Origin: an uncultured Ignavibacteria bacterium
Lineage (GTDB): Bacteria; Bacteroidota; Ignavibacteria; Tepidaquicellales; Tepidaquicellaceae
DNA length: 8,511 bases
Direction: 5' to 3'
Assembly (NCBI GenBank): GCA_937974175.1
Contig: CALJIG010000013.1
Coordinates: 1 to 8,511 of the forward strand
Shown here: in pieces, positions 1-5,873 of the stretch
Numbering within the stretch: the first letter of the stretch is position 1
Layout: each line of letters starts with the position of its first letter
The notes under the pieces: model-generated
Told to the model about the DNA's origin: nothing
The model's database searches: none
The model's input: the letters and a program-made list of their open reading frames with translations, nothing else
Made by a program: the position numbers and the translations under genes

Positions 1-55
1 CAGTTAGCAGTTAGCAGTTAGCAGTTAGCAGTTAGCAGTTAGCAGTTAGCAGTTA
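1..55. repeat. CAGTTAG heptamer tandem array
   Basis: Seven perfect copies of CAGTTAG run from the first base to position 49, followed by a partial copy (CAGTTA) to 55. The array starts at the window edge, so its true length is unknown. It lies downstream of the minus-strand genes and past their terminator, in non-coding DNA. Heptamer arrays like this are prone to slippage and may vary in copy number between strains. No function can be read from it. Confidence 0.95.
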
Positions 56-56
56 A

Positions 57-70
57 TCCGCCTTGGCGGA
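57..70. repeat. GC-rich short palindrome (REP-like)
   Basis: TCCGCC/GGCGGA forms a 6-bp perfect stem around a two-base TT loop, directly after the heptamer array and in otherwise AT-rich DNA. It resembles dispersed intergenic palindromes of many bacterial genomes. One copy cannot prove that it is a dispersed element. Confidence 0.45.
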
Positions 71-105
71 AACAGAAATCCGTCAAAAATTCATCATAAA
101 ATAGA

Positions 106-134
106 AAATCTTAAATCTTATTTCTCAAATCTTA
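106..134. repeat. three AAATCTTA direct repeats
   Basis: The octamer AAATCTTA occurs at 106-113, 113-120 and 127-134, between the palindrome and the terminator stem. No function is apparent. It may be low-complexity drift in an AT-rich spacer. Confidence 0.5.
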
Positions 135-146
135 AATAAAATAAAA

Positions 147-178
147 TGCCGTTACCGGAAAAAAATCCGATAACGGCA
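147..178 (-). terminator. intrinsic terminator of the LolA-like gene
   Basis: TGCCGTTA (147-154) pairs with TAACGGCA (171-178). After one C/A mismatch, CGGA (156-159) pairs with TCCG (166-169), leaving an A-rich loop. Read on the minus strand, the stem is followed by TTTTATTTTATTT, a good U tract. It lies about 30 bases past the stop at 209, so it should end the transcript of the 209-940 gene and anything co-transcribed with it. Reading the other way the run is only AAAA, so it is directional. Confidence 0.85.
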
Positions 179-208
179 AAATGGGACAATAAAATTATAT
201 TAAAACAA

Positions 209-940
209 TTACTTATTTTTTTCAGGCATTACGTAGTCTGCGTCTTCCGTTGGTACGTTCAGAGTCATTGACTCAATCACAGCCTTCTGGTCTCCGCCCA
301 TTGGAGAGTCAGGAGCTTTGATATCTACTGACCATGGATATAAAAAGCCGTCCGTAGCCTTATAATTGCCATAAAAAACGTCCATTGCAACCTCTTTTTC
401 GCCCATTTTACGCTTTGAAGATTCCTTCAGAAGCAGATAGCTTGTGGCATCAAAGAAGTAGTTTGTAACGTCGCCGTCCTTATTGGTAAGCTTTATTTTA
501 TAGACTTCAGTGCCTTCCATATCCTCTTTGCCAATAAGCTCAACCGTTGCGCCTTTTTCTTTGTAGTTTACGATAGTACCCTCTAAATCGGCATTATCTT
601 TTACGGCTTTGGTCTCAACTTCGGACATTTTCTCAGGCTCTCTTGAACCCTGGAAAGGATTGAGCATCCAGCCAGTAGTGCCGTCGAAAGCCTGAATCAT
701 ATTCATGCCCTGAATTTGCAGGTCCATCCTCATTTTCAATGGTCTTTTATAAAGACGGGTAAAAGTTATATCCATGCTTCCGGCGCTGAATTTGCCCGTG
801 ATTTTAGCGGAATTGATGGAGTTTATCTTCTCCATGCCGCCTATGGCTGTAACGTATTTATTGATGACTTCATCCGCTGTTTGCGCATAGGAATTTGAAA
901 TGAATAAAGCCAGAATAATGGCTAGAATTGATTTGAACAT
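209..940 (-). CDS. LolA/LolB-like outer-membrane lipoprotein-sorting family protein
   Basis: A 243-residue secreted protein. Residues 1-19 form a signal peptide (hydrophobic run ILAIILALFIS, likely cut at SYA|Q). The mature part begins ADEVINKYVTAIGG and carries KRPLKMRM (65-72), QAFDGTTGWMLNPFQG (83-98) and a late YKATDGFLYPWSVDI stretch. These fit the COG2834 LolA-like half-barrel fold that holds lipid or lipoprotein acyl chains in the periplasm. Members in Bacteroidota-type bacteria are often annotated as outer membrane lipoprotein-sorting proteins, but many are not true LolA and their cargo is unknown. The length fits the family. The ATG start has no Shine-Dalgarno sequence. The gene lies 47 bases after the potassium channel gene on the same strand, so the two may share a transcript, ending at the terminator at 147-178. 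I am confident of the fold family, not of the cargo. Confidence 0.8.
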   Translation of the reverse strand: MFKSILAIILALFISNSYAQTADEVINKYVTAIGGMEKINSINSAKITGKFSAGSMDITFTRLYKRPLKMRMDLQIQGMNMIQAFDGTTGWMLNPFQGSREPEKMSEVETKAVKDNADLEGTIVNYKEKGATVELIGKEDMEGTEVYKIKLTNKDGDVTNYFFDATSYLLLKESSKRKMGEKEVAMDVFYGNYKATDGFLYPWSVDIKAPDSPMGGDQKAVIESMTLNVPTEDADYVMPEKNK

Positions 941-987
941 AAGGTTTAGTTTAGGTTATTAGTTTATACTGATATTATTTTAAAAGG

Positions 988-1983
988 TTACTGATTATTT
1001 TCTACAGGCTGCGGCAGCGTAACGGTTTCGAATTCATCGAGCTTATCAAGCATAAGATTTACGTATCCTTCAGGTTCGTTTTGATACATCTTGGAGAACT
1101 TAGCGCCTTTTACTATTTGGTCATAAGTGTAAGAGAATTTATAGTGCACCTGCTGATTTATGGTTTCGTCATAGGATTTGAACAGGACAAGAATCTCAAG
1201 CGAGGAGTTTTTAAAGTCTTCAATCTCTTTTGAAAAGAACGGGCTTTCTTCATCGATTGGATGAACAATATTCCAGCTAAGCGCGAGCATGTTTATCATG
1301 TGCCGCTCGAGTTTCAGAGTATCGAATCCACGGGTTACATTGCCGTCATCGTCAATTTTATTGTAGCTCATAAATACCTGCACTTCAGCTTCGATAAGCT
1401 GGCTGTGCCGCGCATTTGCAATACGAAATATAAGTGCCGTGATATCTCTGTACGGAGATATTAAACAATTTTTGCTTGTAAGAAGTTTAACATCGGGCCG
1501 TGAAAATCTTGCATATAAAAGCCCGGTAATCAGCGCGAAAACAAGCAAACCGAGGAAGGACTCGACAGCCGCTAAAATATTCATCCACCATCCGGACGGC
1601 GCAAGGTGGCCGTAACCGACCGTGGTTATTGTTTGAACGGAGAAAAAGAAGCAATCGCGGTATTGCTCGATTGTAGTAATGCCTTCTGCTCCCCTGAGAT
1701 TCTCGTGTCCTATCAGATAATATAGCGTAGCAAATATGAAGTTTTCTATGATATAGAAAAGCAATATGTAAGTATTGAACTTTGACCAGGAAATTGTCAG
1801 CAGATTCTGATAGAAATGAAAACGTTCGCGGAATGAAAGGCCGGTTCTTCGCAAATTAAAAGAGCCGTCGGTGTTCAAGAGCCGCTGATTGGGATTTATT
1901 GCATTTGTGCCTAAGCCTAAATCTTTGAAATCTTCCTCTTTAGGAAGCGGTTTAGATTTTGGCGAACGTTTGATTCCTAGCAA
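988..1983 (-). CDS. inward-rectifier (KirBac-type) potassium channel
   Basis: This 331-residue inner-membrane K+ channel has the order of the Kir family. It has an amphipathic slide helix (about 50-68, FYQNLLTISWSKF), TM1 (about 70-91), a pore helix (about 109-119), the selectivity filter TVGYG (121-125), TM2 (about 132-158) and a C-terminal Ig-like cytoplasmic domain. That domain contains the family stretches RIANARHSQLIEAE (187-200) and SWNIVHPIDEESP (236-248). By alignment from memory with KirBac1.1, the rectification-controller position is F149, not an acidic residue, so strong polyamine rectification is not expected. The bundle-crossing gate residue is Y157, a tyrosine as in KirBac3.1. 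The first codon is TTG: an in-frame TAA lies two codons upstream, and no ATG occurs before the pore. The N-terminus is therefore less certain than the rest. The stop is 47 bases before the LolA-like gene. Confidence 0.93.
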   Translation of the reverse strand: MLGIKRSPKSKPLPKEEDFKDLGLGTNAINPNQRLLNTDGSFNLRRTGLSFRERFHFYQNLLTISWSKFNTYILLFYIIENFIFATLYYLIGHENLRGAEGITTIEQYRDCFFFSVQTITTVGYGHLAPSGWWMNILAAVESFLGLLVFALITGLLYARFSRPDVKLLTSKNCLISPYRDITALIFRIANARHSQLIEAEVQVFMSYNKIDDDGNVTRGFDTLKLERHMINMLALSWNIVHPIDEESPFFSKEIEDFKNSSLEILVLFKSYDETINQQVHYKFSYTYDQIVKGAKFSKMYQNEPEGYVNLMLDKLDEFETVTLPQPVENNQ

Positions 1984-2040
1984 AGTTTAGAGTTTGGGTA
2001 AAAATAGAAATTATTTAATGAAAAGGTAAGGAATGAAATT

Positions 2041-2922
2041 TTATTTGAAGAGGACAAATTTAAAAGTGAGCATTACTTTCTGATAGTTTTCAAATTCGAT
2101 ATCATCCACAACGTTCTCACCTCTGACGTATTCGTAGCGAATACCGGCAGAGTTTTTACCATCATTAATAAAGTAATATGTAAGATTTGTCCGGAAGAAA
2201 TTGAAGTACTTCTTATTGAATTTATCACGCTCGAACTTAGTACCAAAATGATAATTCACATTTATATCGAACATATCTCTTTTTTCACGGAGGAAATAAA
2301 TACTCCAGTCCAGTTTGATCTGTGCAGATGAATTTTGACCGAAATCTGAAACCTCATCATTTATCTTTTTTGTATAATCAAATCCCAGGGCAAAATTGTT
2401 TCTATATTTGAGAACATTTTCTATAATTGAAAGACGGGAGCCGCCCGGTATAATAGCCCTGAGAAAGTTATTTTTTATCGAGGGAAAATAAGGGTTGATA
2501 TAAAGCGTAGCAGAATATGTATTAAATTTTTTGCTGACGAAATCGCGCTTGTATCTCAGGTCGAGGAAGTTATCCAGTAGAAAATTTTTAGAGGAATCGG
2601 AGATGATGGAATTTATTAATAAGCCTACTCTGTAGTTATCACGTTTTGATTTTCTGAAAGTATTTTTCTCCACTTCTACATAAGGTAGAATAGAGTAGGT
2701 CCTCTTTTGATTTAATTTAAGATTATATCCAATTGAAGTATGAAGATTAAAATACGTAGTACCGGTATCCGGAATATGAATGTAGAATTCTGCAGGACTG
2801 AACGAGTTATCGCTGAACGATCTTACGACATTTAATCCGGGCTGAACATTATCTGAAACAATCTGTGCGTTGAGTGATGCAGTTAAGAGTAAAGCTATAA
2901 ATAAAAAAAGTTTGACTTTCAT
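2041..2922 (-). CDS. secreted outer-membrane beta-barrel-like protein, function unknown
   Basis: A 293-residue protein with a clear signal peptide (residues 1-20, ending ASLNAQ). I do not recognise the family. The mature region is built of alternating polar/aromatic segments such as TYFNLHTSIGYNL, RTYSILPYVEVE, NYRVGLLINSI, TYSATLYINPYF, NFALGFDYTKK, DINVNYHFG, RTNLTYYFIN and SAGIRYEYVRG. They are separated by charged loops, and the chain ends in the strand-like VMLTFKFVLFK. This pattern fits a monomeric outer-membrane beta-barrel of roughly 12 strands. No catalytic motif was seen. The start ATG (2922-2920) sits at the loop/stem junction of a 13-bp hairpin. The gene follows the other outer-membrane-like gene by 63 bases and may be its partner or a separately regulated neighbour. 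It ends 57 bases before the potassium channel start. Confidence 0.75.
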   Translation of the reverse strand: MKVKLFLFIALLLTASLNAQIVSDNVQPGLNVVRSFSDNSFSPAEFYIHIPDTGTTYFNLHTSIGYNLKLNQKRTYSILPYVEVEKNTFRKSKRDNYRVGLLINSIISDSSKNFLLDNFLDLRYKRDFVSKKFNTYSATLYINPYFPSIKNNFLRAIIPGGSRLSIIENVLKYRNNFALGFDYTKKINDEVSDFGQNSSAQIKLDWSIYFLREKRDMFDINVNYHFGTKFERDKFNKKYFNFFRTNLTYYFINDGKNSAGIRYEYVRGENVVDDIEFENYQKVMLTFKFVLFK

Positions 2923-2939
2923 AGTTGAAAGTCAAACTT
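2908..2939 (-). terminator. hairpin with U tract overlapping a start codon
   Basis: AAGTTTGACTTTC (2908-2920) and GAAAGTCAAACTT (2927-2939) form a perfect 13-bp stem with a six-base loop. In minus-strand RNA the stem is followed by a short U run (2903-2907). It begins 46 bases past the stop of the 2986-4299 gene, where a terminator would be expected. The start codon of the next gene (2922-2920) spans the loop and the first base of the 3' arm, and codons 2-6 form the 3' arm and U tract. The stem is only about 30% GC, so it may terminate weakly. It could instead limit ribosome access to the start. The structure is seen; the role is inferred. Confidence 0.55.
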
Positions 2940-2985
2940 AGGGAAATAAAAAGAAAAGAGAAAGAGGGAAAAAAATTAATAAATT

Positions 2986-4299
2986 CTATTTTTTCGCTAT
3001 ATCGACTTTTGGAGTCTGACCAAGTCCAAATTTAATACCAAACAGTGTGATTAAATTACCTTTAGGTTTTAAAGGGGTACCATCAAAATCTTTTCCAAAA
3101 GTAGTTGTAATATAATTGTTATCCGAAATTTTATATTCAAGATTTATAGCTGCTCTATATGTAGAGGTTTCTCTTAATTTCCATCTGTGAACAACTTCTA
3201 ATGATACCGACAATTCTTTTATGCCAAAATCATTTTCATACTTAAGGCCTAAATCATCATCAGAATTCCAAGTTGAATCTATTTGCTTTTCAGAAATATG
3301 TCGTGTCATCAACACAAAACTTTCATACCCTGGTATAAAATGAGGAAGAAATTCTTTTGCAGTTAACCACACACCAATTTTACCTAACTTTCCGTTTTGA
3401 ATACTGTCATTTAGAAAATTAGAAGAAAATGCACCTGCAAATTCAATTTGCAAACCGGTCTTTTCTGCTGAAATAACCTTCCCAAGGTTTTTAACTGCGT
3501 CATCATACTCAGTTTGGTCATAGGAATTATCAAGAATATATTTTTTGAAATTTTTTAACTTATCAATGTCACTTCCTTTATTTAGTGTTGTATCCTTATT
3601 AAATAAGGTATCCAGCTCTACAATTCTGTTTTTTATTTTACTAACAATGGAACTTATTAATTTATTTTGCTCCTTTTTAGTAGCATCGAGAAAACCTAGA
3701 TCTGTGTTTTCTGAATCGTATTTAACGTTATCAATTAAATATTTTTTATATTCATCTCTATTCTTCAAATCAAGTTCATTATTATCTTCTATATTTGAGT
3801 TTGTATTTACAATATATGACTTAAAAAATTTCACCATAGAAAGACGTGTATAAGCTTTGTCTATCTCTGTTTTATGCTTCAATGTTCCTGGTGCAAAAAT
3901 AGTTCTTATACCGAAACCTAGTTTTGTGCCAACCTGTGGTGAGTCTAATTTTGTGGTTGCGACAGACATAGAAAAATTATTTACTATACTGGTTCCAATT
4001 TCTTCACTTTCAAAACGAAACTCCTTGAATGAAATAGGAGCTTTTTTAAATAGCCAGAATGGATTAATTTCTAAGGAATAATTATTTGGAATTAAGTCCC
4101 CTTTAAAGTTATTCAAGATAGTTAATCCAAGTCCCGCAGGGGTTTCAGGAGATTCTATTGTTTTTGGGGTAACACCTATAAGAATAAAGGCCGGCGAACT
4201 TGGGACTTTTAAATCCTCTAATTTAAATTCTTGCGAGTAACAATTGGTTATTACAAAGCATGCAAATAAAAAAATTATAAAAAACGGTTTGATTTTCAT
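2986..4299 (-). CDS. secreted outer-membrane-like protein with helical insertion, unknown
   Basis: This 437-residue protein starts with a signal peptide (residues 1-22; C20 follows ITN, a poor lipobox, so ordinary cleavage near YSQ|E is more likely). I cannot name the family. Residues 33-140 carry a motif-rich beta region with SPAFILIGVTPKTIESPETP (35-54) and LIPNNYSLEINPFWLF (69-84). Residues about 142-282 are Lys/Asp/Asn/Leu-rich, low in glycine and aromatic pairs, and look helical. Residues 283-437 return to beta-rich segments (LQIEFAGAFSS, KIGVWLTAKEF, ELSVSLEVVHRWKL, YRAAINLEYK, LITLFGIKFGLG). The layout suggests an outer-membrane barrel interrupted by a periplasmic or surface helical domain. 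It is the third gene of a tight run: only 11 bases separate it from the small gene upstream. Base composition is AT-rich like its operon partners, unlike the 209-1983 genes. Confidence 0.72.
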   Translation of the reverse strand: MKIKPFFIIFLFACFVITNCYSQEFKLEDLKVPSSPAFILIGVTPKTIESPETPAGLGLTILNNFKGDLIPNNYSLEINPFWLFKKAPISFKEFRFESEEIGTSIVNNFSMSVATTKLDSPQVGTKLGFGIRTIFAPGTLKHKTEIDKAYTRLSMVKFFKSYIVNTNSNIEDNNELDLKNRDEYKKYLIDNVKYDSENTDLGFLDATKKEQNKLISSIVSKIKNRIVELDTLFNKDTTLNKGSDIDKLKNFKKYILDNSYDQTEYDDAVKNLGKVISAEKTGLQIEFAGAFSSNFLNDSIQNGKLGKIGVWLTAKEFLPHFIPGYESFVLMTRHISEKQIDSTWNSDDDLGLKYENDFGIKELSVSLEVVHRWKLRETSTYRAAINLEYKISDNNYITTTFGKDFDGTPLKPKGNLITLFGIKFGLGQTPKVDIAKK

Positions 4300-4310
4300 T
4301 TTTAATAATA

Positions 4311-4694
4311 TTATTTAATTTTTATTGAGTTGACAAATTGAACCATTTCTGTTTCGTTATCTACAAATTCTTCGTAAGGAAGCACTTTTAGAGTTTTTTT
4401 CCCATCAGACAACAAAATATTAATATGAACTCTATATTTTCCTTTATTTGGATCACCTTCTTTTGTTATTTTTTCACCTTTTATATTATTAACAAGTGAA
4501 ACTACTTTAACTGTATGTCCCTTTAAATCATTACCACTTCCTAAATAAACCATAGAACCATTATCATTAGCATATTTAAATTCATTGTCTAAATTAAAAT
4601 TAGAAATGCAATGTTCATTTATTCCAAAACCAACTGAAATATTTAAAGGGTCATTAGTGGTTGTATAATCAACTGATGATTTTTTAATTTTCAT
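4311..4694 (-). CDS. small cytosolic beta-rich protein, unknown
   Basis: A 127-residue protein with no signal peptide or membrane segment, so probably cytoplasmic. I do not recognise it. It has a mixed N-terminus (MKIKKSSVDYTTTNDPLNIS), then strand-like stretches GSMVYLGSG (46-54), HTVKVVSLVNNI and KYRVHINILLSDGKKTLKVL, and a short C-terminal helix (ETEMVQFVNSIKIK). The alternation suggests a small beta-sandwich or PH-like fold, but that is only a guess. It lies between the membrane-anchored protein and the outer-membrane-like protein, with exactly 11 bases on each side, so the three should be translated from one mRNA. It is among the most AT-rich genes here. The ATG is preceded by an A-rich run without Shine-Dalgarno. 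Being a coding gene is well supported by operon placement and normal composition. Confidence 0.72.
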   Translation of the reverse strand: MKIKKSSVDYTTTNDPLNISVGFGINEHCISNFNLDNEFKYANDNGSMVYLGSGNDLKGHTVKVVSLVNNIKGEKITKEGDPNKGKYRVHINILLSDGKKTLKVLPYEEFVDNETEMVQFVNSIKIK

Positions 4695-4705
4695 TCTATT
4701 TTATT

Positions 4706-5545
4706 TTAATTTGTAAGCCACAGTTCAATAGTTCCTTCTTTGACTTTATTTTGAAATTGTGTTAATAACTTTAATTCTGATTTAATTCCTAAAGTTTCTA
4801 ATTCAACCTTTAATTGATTAGCTAATGAATAATCACTATCTCTAAAATACCTAATGTCATTTATTTTTAAATCAACATCTACAAACTCGATACCTGGTAT
4901 ATTATAACCTGACTTCAACAAACTTCCTTGCAATGAAAGAGCTTTATCTCGCAAACTTTCTTTGGAAATTTGAATATATATAATCTGAGAATTTTTTACA
5001 TTATTTGGTAATGTTAAGGTAGAGTTTAATTGTTTTTCTAAATTAAATTTTGAAACTCTTAGATCAGCCAATTGTTGCTTTACTTTGCTGCTTGTATCAA
5101 CTTTTAAAAGTGAATCAATATTTTTTATTAGGATAACTAATGAATCATGAGATTTTCGGTATTCAGAATCTATCACCAAATAATAATTCATCCAACCTTT
5201 TCTAAGTTTTTCTGAAGCTGTTACATAAGCAAAATATTGCGCTAACAATCGTCTTGGACCTATGTCTTCATTTAGAATTATTAAATTTGTAGCATATTTT
5301 CCATACTGTTCTATTTCATTCATTCCCTGCGCTCTTTCTTTAATTCCACTATCAATAATTAAACTTACAACTACAATCACCACTGAGACTATAAACCATT
5401 TAGTTAACTCGATATAATATTTGGTTTTTTCCCATGTAGGATTTTCAGCAACATTTATTTCTGGTGGCATAACTGGTGGCAAAACTGGTGGCACAGCTGG
5501 TGGCACAGCTGGTGGCAAAACTGGTGACAGGGTTTCTTCTTCCAT
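4706..5545 (-). CDS. membrane-anchored protein: Pro-rich repeat, TM, coiled coil, IRYF/IELWL domain
   Basis: I do not recognise this 279-residue protein by name. From the ATG at 5545 it has a proline-rich stretch of PPAV/PPVL-type tetrapeptides (residues about 7-28), a Lys-bearing juxtamembrane region and a single TM (about 50-65, FIVSVVIVVVSLII). A conserved-looking block follows (about 87-125) with NLIILNEDIG, LLAQYFAYVT and LRKGWMNYY, then a coiled-coil-like stretch (about 126-175). The C-terminal domain (about 187-279) contains IIYIQISKESLR, SGYNIPGIEFVDV, NDIRYFRDSD and ends GTIELWLTN. I recall similar 'GY.VPGIE...RYF...ELWL' tails in other bacterial proteins; they look like small alpha/beta SPOR or LytR_C-type modules, but this is unverified. 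Positive charges before the TM suggest the Pro-rich end is cytoplasmic and the C-terminus periplasmic. A GTG at 5578 would add 11 residues and has a GGAG upstream. The ATG is preferred because neighbouring genes also start at ATG after an A-rich run. Confidence 0.75.
   Translation of the reverse strand: MEEETLSPVLPPAVPPAVPPVLPPVMPPEINVAENPTWEKTKYYIELTKWFIVSVVIVVVSLIIDSGIKERAQGMNEIEQYGKYATNLIILNEDIGPRRLLAQYFAYVTASEKLRKGWMNYYLVIDSEYRKSHDSLVILIKNIDSLLKVDTSSKVKQQLADLRVSKFNLEKQLNSTLTLPNNVKNSQIIYIQISKESLRDKALSLQGSLLKSGYNIPGIEFVDVDLKINDIRYFRDSDYSLANQLKVELETLGIKSELKLLTQFQNKVKEGTIELWLTN
5461..5532 (-). repeat. 12-bp coding minisatellite (Pro-Pro tetrapeptides)
   Basis: Six consecutive 12-base units, plus strand CTGGTGGCnnnn, begin at 5461, 5473, 5485, 5497, 5509 and 5521. 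The last unit is diverged (CTGGTGAC). The fourth-residue bases vary between units. On the coding strand each unit adds four residues of the PPxx type, so copy-number change keeps the reading frame and alters only the length of the proline-rich N-terminal arm. The unit is markedly more GC-rich than the rest of the gene. Confidence 0.92.
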
Positions 5546-5582
5546 AATTTTATTTATATTTAAAAAACTTACCCCCACTTTC

Positions 5583-5653
5583 CGCTCCGAAGTTAAGCTT
5601 CGCTCCGGAGCGTTATATGGTTTCTTTAGGGGAAGAAAATGGCGATTTCTTCC
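5583..5653 (-). other. GC-rich hairpin-forming leader of the cassette
   Basis: CGCTCCG (5583-5589) pairs with CGGAGCG (5606-5612). The same stretch also holds a perfect 12-bp palindrome (5601-5612) and a CGAAG/CTTCG stem (5588-5592 with 5598-5602), so alternative folds compete. Next to it GGAAGAAA (5631-5638) pairs perfectly with TTTCTTCC (5646-5653) around a seven-base loop. In the minus direction the block lies 38 to 108 bases before the first start codon of the cassette, in otherwise AT-rich DNA. It could be a structured 5' leader, a dispersed repeat element or a junction scar. The sequence alone does not decide. Confidence 0.45.
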
Positions 5654-5794
5654 GGGCAGAGACTTTTATATAAAATATTTTGGATGGTGAATTACGTATA
5701 CAATTATACATCAATCCTTTTATATCTGCCGAGAAAAAAATTCCTGCATGTTGGTAAGTTTTTTTAATTAAAGGCAAATTTTCAATCTATTAAG

Positions 5795-5823
5795 TTGTTT
5801 TTCTGATTAATTATATAGATTTT
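5795..5823 (+). promoter_or_regulatory. candidate Bacteroidota-type promoter
   Basis: TTG at 5795-5797 is followed after 18 bases by TAGATTTT (5816-5823), one base off the TAnnTTTG -7 consensus described for Bacteroidota. It lies about 50 bases before the start of the 5874-7349 gene. In such AT-rich DNA chance matches are common, so this is tentative. Confidence 0.3.
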
Positions 5824-5873
5824 TACTACACTAAATGTAATTTTTTGTTGGTAAAATTCAGTTCTGAATATTT

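Larger units (their letters stand above)
5546..5873. other. divergent intergenic region, 328 bases
   Basis: This region separates the minus-strand cassette from the plus-strand 'SPYFN' gene. Its cassette-proximal third is a GC-rich island with hairpins (5583-5653). The rest is AT-rich, with a candidate promoter for the plus gene near 5795-5823. TGTTGGTAA occurs twice, at 5749-5757 and 5846-5854. No convincing small gene is present. A plus-strand frame across 5421-5690 merely mirrors the proline repeats. Confidence 0.7.

Noticed and set aside
1261..1464. Plus-strand 67-codon frame
   Set aside because: Lies wholly antisense to the Kir C-terminal domain, whose motifs are unmistakable.
3545..4081. 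Plus-strand frames of 102 and 74 codons
   Set aside because: Antisense to the well-supported outer-membrane-like gene, with hydrophobic low-complexity translation typical of shadows of AT-rich coding sequence.
4240..4250. Cysteine 20 of the 437-residue protein as a lipoprotein lipobox
   Set aside because: The preceding residues ITN do not fit a lipobox (Asn at -1), and an ordinary signal peptidase site follows at YSQ|E.
5421..5690. Plus-strand 89-codon frame with GGKTGGTAGG repeats
   Set aside because: It is the antisense mirror of the proline-repeat gene continuing into the GC-rich leader. It has no plausible start context, and the Gly/Thr repeats are simply the reverse reading of PPxx codons.
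5656..5730. GGCAGA ... TCTGCC inverted pair near TTTTATAT sequences, considered as inverted ends of a mobile element
   Set aside because: Only six bases match, with different spacing to the AT-rich part, and no transposase is present.
5749..5854. TGTTGGTAA direct repeat pair, considered as an integration duplication
   Set aside because: Nine bases in an AT-rich spacer with under 100 bases between copies and no integrase or cargo; chance or promoter-related similarity is simpler.
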